Source: CAWDPQ01 sp049642465
GTDB taxonomy: Bacteria > Acidobacteriota > Vicinamibacteria > Vicinamibacterales > 2-12-FULL-66-21
Assembly (NCBI GenBank): GCA_049642465.1
Contig: JBAROV010000208.1
Coordinates: 62,001 to 126,000 of the forward strand
DNA: 64,000 bases
Reading direction: 5' to 3'
Shown piece after piece: positions 34,435-42,117 of this stretch. The position numbers and the translations under genes are program-made. A model generated the notes under the pieces. The model saw nothing but the letters and a program-made list of their open reading frames with translations. It did no database searches and had not been told where the DNA came from. Positions within the stretch are counted from its first letter, which is position 1; every line of letters starts with the position of its first letter.

Positions 34435-36297
34435 TTATTGCGCGACCTTCTCGACCGAGATCGTGAGCACGCGCGATCCACTCACTGCCGAGTCCATCGG
34501 AATCTGCCACTCGCCCAGCGTCGCGCTGCGGATCGGCGTGAAGCTCCCGCCATTGCGATCGCTCTCGAGCACCGCCAGCACCGACGGCGGCAACGCCGCC
34601 ATCGGCTCGCCGTTGACGACAGCACCGGGAGTGCCCGTCAGCAGCCGCACGTAAATGCGGTTGTTGCGCCGCGTGTCGTTGAGCACGCGCAGCATCTGCG
34701 CAACGCTCTGCGGCTGCAGCGACCGGCGCAGTTCCCGCTGCTCGATGGCGTTCAGCTGGCGGCCGTCGGTCACGAGGATGCTCAGTTCGTTCGACGCGTT
34801 GGCTGGAATGTCGATCGGGACCGTCGTGATCTTTTCCTCGCCTCGGTAGCTTCGGGTGAGGATTTTGAGCGGCACGGTGCGGCCTGCGCGAGGACGAATG
34901 TCGTCCAGCCACACGCGCTCGATGTTTGCCGTGCGCGGCGACTCGGTTGTCGTCACCGTCACATCCAGCGATTCGAGGGCAACCGGTTCGATATCGTTGG
35001 TCAGGACCATGGCCAGTGGCCCGGCGACAGCGGCCGACGCGCCGAGCAAGGGACTTTCACCCGCGAACACGTCCTCGAGCGCGAGTTCCCCGTGGCCCTT
35101 GAGCATCGCCTTGCTCTTGATGCTGACGGTCGCCGCGCCAAATTGCCGTTCGTACGAGGTCAGCGTGTTGAAGAGTGCGACGTAGGCGAGCAGCGGCGTG
35201 AAGAGCTGATCGTTCACCATCTGGTACTTCAGTACGCGAGGGGATGCGGAGCCCTGACCGCGGTCGGACTGCAGCGTGACCGTCATCGGCACGAGCGAGG
35301 GCCCCTTGCCCAACGTACCGGCAATCGCCGTCGCGCGATCCTGCTGCATCGTCCCGATCGTGTCGCCCATGCTCGAAATCTTGAACGATGCCATCAGGCT
35401 CGGCAGCATCGTGTAGACGTACGCGCGGGTCAGCGGGAACTCAGCGGGACCCAGGTTGTAGAACGGGTGCCCGAATGCATACACGCGATCACCGTCGATG
35501 TGCGTGACCGTGCCGGTTGCCCCCATCTCGAGATCGCCCCTCACGAGCCCAACGCCGATCGCGTCACCCTCGCGCAGGGGCTCGTTCGGCGCCATGTCAT
35601 GTGAACCGCCTGAGGCGGCAGACGTCACGGGAGCGAAGCCGGCTCCTCGAAACGCACCACCGACGAGATCGGCCACTTCCGGTTCGAACCCGCCAAGGAG
35701 GAGCGGCGTGGAAATCGGGCGCAACATCGCACCGAGTTGAGGCGCCACCTGGGCGGGCACGTCGCCAAGGGCGAGCACCCGCACATCCGCGGGACGACGA
35801 GCGAATGGAGCGACGCGGTTGTGCACCGCGGCGAGCACCGCTGACAGCCCGTCGGGAGTGATCGGCAGTTCGAGACGCGCCTGCGCGGCATTCGTGCGGC
35901 GCGCTACGGCGGTTGCTTCCTTCATCTCGGCGATCGGCGTGATCCCGGCGATGGCTTCCTTCGAAAATGCGCCGATCGAATACGACACGGCGCCGATGAG
36001 GCGTCCATCGATATAGACCGGGCTCCCGCTCATTCCCTGGGCCACGCCAGTGTGCGCGAGCGGGCCGCCGTCGAGTCTCGCGAGGATGAGGTCGCGCTTC
36101 GGTCCCTGCACGTTGCGGAGCACGCCGAGAATCTGGACCTTGAAATCCTGCAGCTCGGTGCCTTGAAAAACCGTGCGTCCCACACCGATCATCCCTGGCC
36201 GGATTTCCTCGATCGGCATCAGCGATGTCGAGGCCGGGAGACCCAGCGTGGTGGCGATCGAAATAACGAGCGCGGCTGCCGCGGTGCGTATCTGCAT
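34435..36297 (-). CDS. SpoIVB-type (S55) serine peptidase, exported
   Basis: A 620-residue protein with a signal peptide (AALVISIATTLGLPAS). The S55 peptidase block follows: IEEIRPGMIGVGRTVFQGTE, then HTGVAQGMSGSPVY with the catalytic Ser (Ser90) and GRLIGAVSYSIGAF. In sporulating Firmicutes SpoIVB cleaves SpoIVFA; many non-sporulating bacteria have long S55 proteins of unknown substrate. The extra ~450 residues include GHPFYNLGPAEFPLTRA and are beta-rich. It is in an operon with the beta-propeller gene. Its promoter lies in the 36298-36390 gap, back-to-back with the aromatic operon. Confidence 0.85.
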   Translation of the reverse strand: MQIRTAAAALVISIATTLGLPASTSLMPIEEIRPGMIGVGRTVFQGTELQDFKVQILGVLRNVQGPKRDLILARLDGGPLAHTGVAQGMSGSPVYIDGRLIGAVSYSIGAFSKEAIAGITPIAEMKEATAVARRTNAAQARLELPITPDGLSAVLAAVHNRVAPFARRPADVRVLALGDVPAQVAPQLGAMLRPISTPLLLGGFEPEVADLVGGAFRGAGFAPVTSAASGGSHDMAPNEPLREGDAIGVGLVRGDLEMGATGTVTHIDGDRVYAFGHPFYNLGPAEFPLTRAYVYTMLPSLMASFKISSMGDTIGTMQQDRATAIAGTLGKGPSLVPMTVTLQSDRGQGSASPRVLKYQMVNDQLFTPLLAYVALFNTLTSYERQFGAATVSIKSKAMLKGHGELALEDVFAGESPLLGASAAVAGPLAMVLTNDIEPVALESLDVTVTTTESPRTANIERVWLDDIRPRAGRTVPLKILTRSYRGEEKITTVPIDIPANASNELSILVTDGRQLNAIEQRELRRSLQPQSVAQMLRVLNDTRRNNRIYVRLLTGTPGAVVNGEPMAALPPSVLAVLESDRNGGSFTPIRSATLGEWQIPMDSAVSGSRVLTISVEKVAQ

Positions 36298-36389
36298 GCC
36301 TATTAGACTGGAGAACCGGGTTTGGAGACGGCAGGCCCCTTCGTCCCGTCCACGAGAGGCCGCTCTGTTCCATTGTCCGAACCAACTGC

Positions 36390-36418
36390 TTGCCGGTCAA
36401 GGAGAAAGGTGTTATCGT
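36390..36418 (+). promoter_or_regulatory. candidate sigma70 promoter of the aromatic supraoperon
   Basis: TTGCCG (36390-36395), a 17-base spacer and TATCGT (36413-36418). Each hexamer matches 4 of 6 consensus positions. Transcription would start near 36425, right before the leader frame, which fits an attenuator with a very short 5' end. Moderate support only. Confidence 0.4.
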
Positions 36419-36427
36419 TGGCCCGTT

Positions 36428-36523
36428 TTGGTCAACTCCCTCAGCCCGCTGCCTGACGCCCGCCTCGGGACGTTTACGTCCTATTGGTGGTGGCACAGCT
36501 TTGCTGAGGGGGCGGTCCGATAG
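36428..36523 (+). CDS. trpL: trp leader peptide with three consecutive Trp codons
   Basis: A short frame ends at the TAG at 36521-36523 with the peptide end FTSYWWWHSFAEGAVR. The three TGG codons lie at 36485-36493, 27 bases before the stop codon, and just before the antiterminator strand. The first usable start in frame is TTG at 36428, giving 31 residues; no strong ribosome binding site precedes it, so the true start may be different. The stop codon lies 32 bases before the terminator stem, the spacing expected for ribosome-controlled attenuation. Too short and too specific to be chance coding, because it sits directly upstream of aroDE-trpE. Confidence 0.72.
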   Translation: MVNSLSPLPDARLGTFTSYWWWHSFAEGAVR

Positions 36524-36587
36524 CCCGCAGATCACTGCGGAACAAAGGATTCGAAAGCCTCCTCAGCCCCGCTGAGGAGGCTTTTTT
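36503..36587 (+). promoter_or_regulatory. trp attenuator: antiterminator (2:3) alternative to terminator (3:4)
   Basis: Segment 2 is GCTGAGGGGGC (36503-36513), inside the last leader codons. Segment 3 is GCCTCCTCAGC (36557-36567) and segment 4 is GCTGAGGAGGCT (36571-36582). Segments 2 and 3 pair over 11 bases with one G-T wobble; segments 3 and 4 pair perfectly and are followed by a T run. The two structures exclude each other. A ribosome stalled on the Trp codons leaves segment 2 free (read-through); a ribosome at the stop codon covers it (termination). This is the textbook enterobacterial trp layout, seen here by sequence alone. Confidence 0.75.
36556..36587 (+). terminator. intrinsic terminator of the trp attenuator
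   Basis: A 12-bp perfect stem, AGCCTCCTCAGC (36556-36567) and GCTGAGGAGGCT (36571-36582), with a CCC loop and six T (36582-36587). It ends 10 bases before the aroDE start codon, so termination here blocks the whole operon. Confidence 0.9.
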
Positions 36588-36597
36588 CGTTTCAGGT

Positions 36598-38100
36598 ATG
36601 CGCCAGCCGCTACTTTGCGTGACGGTCGCTGCCGGCACCGTCGAGGAACTGCGCCGCAAGCGCGACGCGGCCGATAACGCCGACCTGGTCGAGTTGCGCC
36701 TCGACCATCTGGACGTGCCGGACGGCCCGGCAGCGTTGGACGGCCGGCGCCGGCCCGTGATCGTGACGTGTAGACCGACCTGGGAGGGCGGTCGTTTTGA
36801 CGGCCCTGAGGAGGACCGTCGGCGCGTACTGGAGGGGGCCGTTGCCGCGGGTGCGGAGTTCGTGGATATCGAAGCCGCGGCCGCGTTTGCTCCCGAGATC
36901 ATCCGTATGCGCCGCGGACGTGGAGTGGTGCTCTCGGCGCACCTGCACGGAGAGGCTCCCACGGATCTTCAAGCCCGTGCGGCGGCGATGCGATCGACCG
37001 GGGCAGAAGTCATCAAGATTGCGATCGAAGCGCACGGCGTCAGTGACGTGCTGCCGCTCTTTGCCCTGGCTGACCGAAGCCCCGCGCACGAGGTGTCGGG
37101 CCACGTGTTCATCGCGATGGGGACTCCGGGGCTTGCGTCTCGCGTCCTCGCCGGGCGGCTCCGCAATCGCTGGACGTACGCAGGGGATGGGGTCGCACCG
37201 GGTCAGATACCGGCCGCGCGATTACTCGATGAATTCCATTTCCGGCGAATTGCGCCGGACGCCGCGTTATACGGTGTGGTCGGACATCCGGTGGGACATT
37301 CGCGGTCGCCGGCGATGCACAACGCGGGATTCGCGGCGATGGGGATGAATGCGGTGTACCTGCCATTTGAAGCGGCAAGTGCGGATGATTTCGTGCGGTT
37401 TGCACGCTCCCTGAAGATTTCTGGCGTCAGCATCACGGCGCCGTTCAAGGTGGCCCTGATGTCGCACGTCGATCGCGTGGAGCCATTGGCGCGTCGCGTG
37501 GGAGCGATCAACACCATCGTGGTTCGTGACGGCTGCTGGATTGGCGCAAACACGGACGTCCATGGATTCCTTGCGCCGCTCAGCGGCCGGATCGGTCTCA
37601 AAGGAACACGCGCGGCCGTCCTCGGCGCCGGAGGCGCCGCGCGAGGCGTCGCGATCGCGTTGGCGGACCGTGGAGCCGCCGTCACGATCTGCGCGCGCAA
37701 GAAGGAAGCCGCACGCGAGATTGCCGAACTGGTGGGCGGCCAGGTGGGGAGCTTTCCTCCGAAGTCTGGAACGTGGGACATCTTGATCAACGCCACGCCC
37801 GCCGGCACCGGTCCTGGCGGGGTCAACCCGATCGCCGGCGCGCCGCTCGATGGCGAGATGGTGTTCGACCTGGTGTACACGCCGGCTGAAACACCGCTGC
37901 TCGCCGACGCTCGCGCTGCCGGGTGCCTGACGATTGGGGGGCTCGAAATGCTCGTCGCGCAGGCTGAACGCCAATTCGAACTGTGGACCGGCCACCAACC
38001 GCCCGCCGGCCTGTTCGCCCGAGCCGCCGGGGTCAAACCGGGGTCAGACCAGGGTCAAACCGGGGTCAGACGGGGGTCAGACCACCGAAGCAGCCGTTGA
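36598..38100 (+). CDS. aroDE: bifunctional 3-dehydroquinate dehydratase (type I) / shikimate dehydrogenase
   Basis: A 500-residue fusion. Residues 1-220 are a type I dehydroquinase: VELRLDHLDV, TCRPTWEGG, His in LSAHLHGEAP, the Schiff-base Lys in EVIKIA, and FIAMGTPGLASRVLAGRLR. Residues 221-475 are shikimate dehydrogenase: YGVVGHPVGHSRSPAMHNAGF, Lys in ITAPFKVALM, NTDVHGFL (Asp) and the NADP loop VLGAGGAARGVAIAL. Together they catalyse dehydroquinate to dehydroshikimate to shikimate. Fusions of this kind are known from plants, chlamydiae and some bacteria. The last ~18 residues come from an 11-bp tandem repeat and are not family sequence. The start ATG has only AGG one base away, so initiation may be weak. 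First gene of the attenuated operon. Confidence 0.93.
   Translation: MRQPLLCVTVAAGTVEELRRKRDAADNADLVELRLDHLDVPDGPAALDGRRRPVIVTCRPTWEGGRFDGPEEDRRRVLEGAVAAGAEFVDIEAAAAFAPEIIRMRRGRGVVLSAHLHGEAPTDLQARAAAMRSTGAEVIKIAIEAHGVSDVLPLFALADRSPAHEVSGHVFIAMGTPGLASRVLAGRLRNRWTYAGDGVAPGQIPAARLLDEFHFRRIAPDAALYGVVGHPVGHSRSPAMHNAGFAAMGMNAVYLPFEAASADDFVRFARSLKISGVSITAPFKVALMSHVDRVEPLARRVGAINTIVVRDGCWIGANTDVHGFLAPLSGRIGLKGTRAAVLGAGGAARGVAIALADRGAAVTICARKKEAAREIAELVGGQVGSFPPKSGTWDILINATPAGTGPGGVNPIAGAPLDGEMVFDLVYTPAETPLLADARAAGCLTIGGLEMLVAQAERQFELWTGHQPPAGLFARAAGVKPGSDQGQTGVRRGSDHRSSR
38029..38083 (+). repeat. 11-bp tandem repeat GGGGTCARACC, five units, inside the 3' end of aroDE
   Basis: Units start at 38029, 38040, 38051, 38062 and 38072 with small variations (AAACC/AGACC; the fourth lacks its last C and the fifth has an extra G). 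They are read through by aroDE and encode the tail GVKPGSDQGQTGVRRGSD. The stop follows 15 bases after the last unit. Confidence 0.85.
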
Positions 38101-38119
38101 CGCTCTTCGACGGACAACG

Positions 38120-39610
38120 ATGAAGCAAACGACGTTTGAAGAATTCGTGGAACTCTCCCGCCGCGGCACCTTCGTGCCCGTCGTCAAGGAGATCATTGCA
38201 GACCTGCTGACGCCGGTGTCGGCCTTCCTCAAAATTGCCGAGCACTCGGACTACGCGTTCCTTTTCGAGAGCGTCGAAGGCGGCGAGCGGGTCGCTCGTT
38301 ACTCGTTCCTCGGCAAGGATCCGTTTCTCGTTCTCAAGGCACGTGGCGGCAAGACGATCATCGATCGCAATGGCGTGACATCGGAGAGCGACGAGCCCTT
38401 CATCAAAGTCCTGCGCCGTCTCATGGCCGAGTTCCGCTCGCCCTACGTGCCTGGCCTGCCTCGTTTTACCGGCGGTGCCGTCGGCGTGATCAGCTACGAC
38501 GCCTCGCCATCATTCGAGCCAGTCCTTCGACAGGCGTGGTCCGACGCAAAATGGTCCGGCGATCGCGCCGTAGACGATGAGGCGGGATTCATGTTGTTCG
38601 ATACGGTCCTGGCGTTCGACCACGTCAAGCATCGGATTCTGATCATCGCGAACGCTCGAATCACGGCCGATGAAGACCTCGAAGCGCTGTATCAGTTCGC
38701 CTGCGCGAAGATTCAGTTTCTCGAGCGCGAGCTGGAGCGCGGATTGTCACAGCCGGAACGCATCGATCGTCCGGCGCCCGAGGTGCGGTCCAACCAGTCA
38801 AGAGACACCTTCGAGGCGGGCGTCAGGGCCATCAAGGAGCACATCGCTGCCGGCGATATCTACCAGGCCGTTCTATCGCAGCGATTTGAAGCCGACGTCT
38901 CAGCGGATCCGTTCACCGTCTATCGCGCGCTGCGGCACGTGAACCCGTCCCCCTACATGTACTTCATGCGCATGGGACCGCTTGCGATCGTTGGCTCGTC
39001 GCCAGAAATGCTGGTACGTGTCGAGGCACGACGAGTGGAAACACACCCCATCGCCGGGACACGTCCTCGCGGTACGAACGACGAAGAGGATTTAAGGCTT
39101 GCCGAAGAATTGAAGCGCAACGAAAAGGAACGAGCCGAGCACGTCATGCTCGTCGACCTCGGGCGCAACGATCTGGGCCGGGTCTGCGAGTTCGGATCCG
39201 TGCGGGTGCCGCAATACATGGCGCTCGAGCGCTATTCACACGTGATGCATCTCGTATCGACGGTCGATGGACGGCTGGCAGAGGATCGCGATCACCTGGA
39301 CGCGCTGGTCGCGTGTTTTCCGGCGGGAACGGTGTCGGGCGCTCCGAAGATCCGCGCGATGCAGATCGTGGCGTCGCTCGAGCCCACCCGCCGCAATGTC
39401 TACGCCGGCGCGGTCGGCTACATCGATTTTGCGGGGAACCTCGACTTCTGCATCGCGATCCGGACGATCACGATTCGCGATGGACGCGCGGGTATCCAGG
39501 CCGGCGCCGGCATCGTCGCCGACTCGAATCCAGCGGCGGAGTATGAGGAAACGAGAGACAAGGCGCGTGCGCTGCTGCAGGCGCTGGCGATGGCGGAGGC
39601 AGGGCTGTGA
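38120..39610 (+). CDS. trpE: anthranilate synthase component I
   Basis: A 496-residue subunit that converts chorismate and ammonia to anthranilate. The N-terminus keeps the Trp feedback site (YAFLFESVEGGERVARYSF, the LLES-type motif). The catalytic domain has IKEHIAAGDIYQAVLSQRFE, NPSPYMYFMRMG, HPIAGTRPRG, VDLGRNDLGRVCEFGSVRV and GTVSGAPKIRAMQI. The ATG at 38120 is the family start; the frame extends back into the aroDE repeat and that part is rejected. It works with TrpG, encoded 121 bases downstream. Confidence 0.95.
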   Translation: MKQTTFEEFVELSRRGTFVPVVKEIIADLLTPVSAFLKIAEHSDYAFLFESVEGGERVARYSFLGKDPFLVLKARGGKTIIDRNGVTSESDEPFIKVLRRLMAEFRSPYVPGLPRFTGGAVGVISYDASPSFEPVLRQAWSDAKWSGDRAVDDEAGFMLFDTVLAFDHVKHRILIIANARITADEDLEALYQFACAKIQFLERELERGLSQPERIDRPAPEVRSNQSRDTFEAGVRAIKEHIAAGDIYQAVLSQRFEADVSADPFTVYRALRHVNPSPYMYFMRMGPLAIVGSSPEMLVRVEARRVETHPIAGTRPRGTNDEEDLRLAEELKRNEKERAEHVMLVDLGRNDLGRVCEFGSVRVPQYMALERYSHVMHLVSTVDGRLAEDRDHLDALVACFPAGTVSGAPKIRAMQIVASLEPTRRNVYAGAVGYIDFAGNLDFCIAIRTITIRDGRAGIQAGAGIVADSNPAAEYEETRDKARALLQALAMAEAGL

Positions 39611-39731
39611 GATCTCGGGTCTCCTGTCGTTGGTCTCTGGTGAACTGTGCTGAATTGAGGCTTCGTGCCACCAGTCAGCTCGATCCACTGGAGACTACAG
39701 ACTGGGGACCGAAGACGACACGCGACAGGCG
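39611..39731. repeat. trpE-trpG spacer with partial inverted repeat
   Basis: 121 bases without a gene inside an otherwise overlapped operon. It contains GGTCTCTGGTGAACTG and, inverted, CCACTGGAGACTACAGAC plus CTGGGGACCGAAGAC, which look like pieces of GAGAC/GTCTC-type dispersed repeats. No terminator or promoter was seen. Confidence 0.4.
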
Positions 39732-40292
39732 ATGTTGCTCCTGATCGACAACTACGACTCGTTCACGTGGAACCTGGCTCAGTATCTCGGCGAGCTGGGG
39801 GCCGGCCCCTGCGTCCGTCGGAATGACGAGATTTCGCTTGAAGATATCGAGACGATGCGTCCGGCGAGAATCGTGATTTCGCCTGGACCAGGACGACCGG
39901 AGGACGCCGGAATCACTGTTGACGTCATCCGTCGTTTCGGACGTGACACGCCGATCCTCGGCGTCTGCCTCGGTCACCAGGGTATCGGCATCGCCTTCGG
40001 CGGGTCCGTCGTCCGGGCGCCGCAGTTGATGCACGGAAAGGTGTCGAACGTCTCTCACGATGGACGCGGCGTGTTTCGCGGCGTGTCGCAACCATTCGTC
40101 GCGGGTCGTTACCACTCACTCGTCGTTGCGGATCCGCTGCCCGACGTGCTCGAGGCGGCGGCAAGAACCGAGGACGGCACGATCATGGGCGTGCGGCATC
40201 GCGAGTACCCGATTCACGGCGTGCAGTTTCATCCTGAATCCGTGTTGACGAGCGCCGGACGTCAACTGCTGCGGAACTTTTTGGAGCTGTGA
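39732..40292 (+). CDS. trpG: anthranilate synthase component II (glutamine amidotransferase)
   Basis: A 186-residue class I glutamine amidotransferase supplying ammonia to TrpE. Starts LLLIDNYDSFTWNLAQYL; oxyanion/nucleophile motif GVCLGHQGIGIAFGG (Cys) and the His/Glu pair in GVQFHPESVLTSAG. Relatives may also serve PabB (folate). The stop overlaps the trpD start by one base. Confidence 0.94.
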   Translation: MLLLIDNYDSFTWNLAQYLGELGAGPCVRRNDEISLEDIETMRPARIVISPGPGRPEDAGITVDVIRRFGRDTPILGVCLGHQGIGIAFGGSVVRAPQLMHGKVSNVSHDGRGVFRGVSQPFVAGRYHSLVVADPLPDVLEAAARTEDGTIMGVRHREYPIHGVQFHPESVLTSAGRQLLRNFLEL

Positions 40293-41323
40293 TGTTTCCC
40301 GCGCTCATCGAGAAGCTTCAGCGCCGCCAGGACCTGACCGTGGACGAAGCCGCGGCAGCGATGGAAGAAATCATGGAAGGTCGGGCGCAGCCTGCACAGA
40401 TTGCCGGGCTGCTCGTCGGCCTGGCGATGAAGGGTGAGCGGCCGGGGGAAGTCGTGGGCCTCGCGCGGACGATGCGCGCGAAGGCGACGCGGTTGTCGCG
40501 CGAATACGGTGCGGTGTTCGACACCTGCGGGACTGGCGGCGATCGCGCGCACACCTTTAATGTGTCCACCATTGCCGCGCTCGTGCTCGCCGCCTGCGGG
40601 GTGCGGGTCGCGAAACATGGGAACCGTTCGGTCTCGAGCCGCTGCGGCAGCGCCGATGTGTTCGAGGCCCTGGGCGTGAACGTTGCGGCTCATCCGGCGA
40701 TCGTGGAGCGGTGCCTGGATGAGGCCGGCATCGCGTTCTTCTTCGCGCCGACGTTTCACCCATCGATGCGACACGCGGCGCAAACGCGTCGGGAACTTGG
40801 TGTGCGGACCGCATTCAACCTGCTCGGCCCGCTGACCAATCCCGCCGGAGCCACTCGTCAGCTCGTTGGCGTGCCACGACCCGAGCTGACCGAACTCGTG
40901 GCGCGGTCGTTGGCCATGCTGGGAACCGAGCGCGCGTGGGTGGTCCACGGCGCAGATGGTCTCGACGAGATTTCCACGACTGGATATACCAAGGTCTCCG
41001 AGTGCCGCGATGGCGCCGTCAACACGTTCTACATTCACCCGGCGGACGTCGGGTTACCGAAAGCGCATCCCGATGCGTTACGCGGCGGTGACGCCTCGCG
41101 AAATGCCGCAATCCTCCGAAGCCTTCTGGGCGGCGAGCCTGGCGCTGCGCGCGACATCGTGCTGCTCAACACGGCTGCCGCACTGCTCGTGGCAGGCGTG
41201 GAGTCGCGTCTCGAGAGCGGTCTCGCGCGCGCTGCAGAAGCGATTGACAGCGGTCGCGCCGCGGCGGTGCTCGATCGACTGGTGGCGCTTTCAACCGGTT
41301 CAGCCGAAGCGGCCGCATCATGA
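40292..41323 (+). CDS. trpD: anthranilate phosphoribosyltransferase
   Basis: A 343-residue enzyme that joins anthranilate to PRPP. Signature segments are FDTCGTGGDRAHTFNVSTIAA (PRPP loop), KHGNRSVSSRCGSADVFEALG, FFFAPTFHPSMRHAAQTRRELG and RTAFNLLGPLTNPA. ATG at 40292 follows GGAG with good spacing; the GTG at 40289 is ignored. The stop overlaps trpC by four bases. Confidence 0.95.
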   Translation: MFPALIEKLQRRQDLTVDEAAAAMEEIMEGRAQPAQIAGLLVGLAMKGERPGEVVGLARTMRAKATRLSREYGAVFDTCGTGGDRAHTFNVSTIAALVLAACGVRVAKHGNRSVSSRCGSADVFEALGVNVAAHPAIVERCLDEAGIAFFFAPTFHPSMRHAAQTRRELGVRTAFNLLGPLTNPAGATRQLVGVPRPELTELVARSLAMLGTERAWVVHGADGLDEISTTGYTKVSECRDGAVNTFYIHPADVGLPKAHPDALRGGDASRNAAILRSLLGGEPGAARDIVLLNTAAALLVAGVESRLESGLARAAEAIDSGRAAAVLDRLVALSTGSAEAAAS

Positions 41324-42117
41324 CGTCGCTCACCCGACCCAGTCTGCTCGATGCCATCGTCGCCGCCACTCGGCACACCGTGCAGGTGCGTGCCGCCTCT
41401 CAACCGTTGAGCGCACTCGAACGGGAGGTGCGCCGCCGGCCCGACGGAGCAGCGTTCGAACGTGCAGTGCGATCCGCGAAGGCGCCGCGCGTCATTGCCG
41501 AATGCAAACGACGTTCGCCGTCGCGCGGCATCCTTCGTCACAATTACATGCCTGCGGCCCACGCCCGGGCGTACGCGAGCGCCGGCGCGGCGGCCATCTC
41601 GGTCCTCACCGAGCCAACGTTCTTCGACGGATCCCTCGATCACCTCAGGCAGGTGAGGCAAGCTGTCGACCTGCCGCTCCTTCGCAAGGATTTCATCGTC
41701 ACGGAGTACCAGCTGGTCGAAGCCGCTGCCGCAGGTGCGGATGCCGTCCTCCTGATCGTGGCCGCGCTTCCGACGGGTGCTCTTCCGGCGCTTGTTCGAG
41801 GTGCCGCCGATCTCGGACTCGCATCGGTCGTGGAGGTACACGACGCCGGCGACATTCCGGCGGCAGTGGACGCCGGCGCGCGGATTATTGGCGTGAACAG
41901 TCGCGATTTGCGGACCCTCGCCGTGCATCCGGCCGCGCTCGAGGATGCCGCCGCGCGGTTGCCCGGCCAGGTTGCAAAGATCGCCGAGAGCGGGATCCGT
42001 GAACGTGCGGATCTGGATCGCCTGAGCGCGATGGGATACGACGCGTTTCTCGTCGGGGAACGGCTGATCGCACAGCAGGATCCTGGCGCCGCTTTGCGGG
42101 ACCTATGCTCCGCGTGA
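41320..42117 (+). CDS. trpC: indole-3-glycerol phosphate synthase
   Basis: A 265-residue TIM barrel that closes the indole ring. Motifs: VIAECKRRSPSRG (Lys and Glu), AISVLTEPTFFDGS, LLRKDFIVTEYQL (catalytic Lys), IIGVNSRDLRTL and AESGIRERADL. Separate from TrpF, unlike the enterobacterial fusion. It overlaps trpF by 13 bases. Confidence 0.95.
   Translation: MTSLTRPSLLDAIVAATRHTVQVRAASQPLSALEREVRRRPDGAAFERAVRSAKAPRVIAECKRRSPSRGILRHNYMPAAHARAYASAGAAAISVLTEPTFFDGSLDHLRQVRQAVDLPLLRKDFIVTEYQLVEAAAAGADAVLLIVAALPTGALPALVRGAADLGLASVVEVHDAGDIPAAVDAGARIIGVNSRDLRTLAVHPAALEDAAARLPGQVAKIAESGIRERADLDRLSAMGYDAFLVGERLIAQQDPGAALRDLCSA

Noticed and set aside
34424..34912. N-terminal extension of the beta-propeller protein
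   Set aside because: It lies inside the SpoIVB-type gene in another frame and the signal peptide begins only after 34423.
36491..36504. TGGCAC-N4-TTGC resembling a sigma54 promoter
   Set aside because: The spacing is one base short of the required 11 between GG and GC and the bases are explained by the Trp codons of the leader peptide.
38029..38083. Direct repeats considered as a CRISPR array
   Set aside because: The unit is only 11 bp and the copies are adjacent with no spacers.
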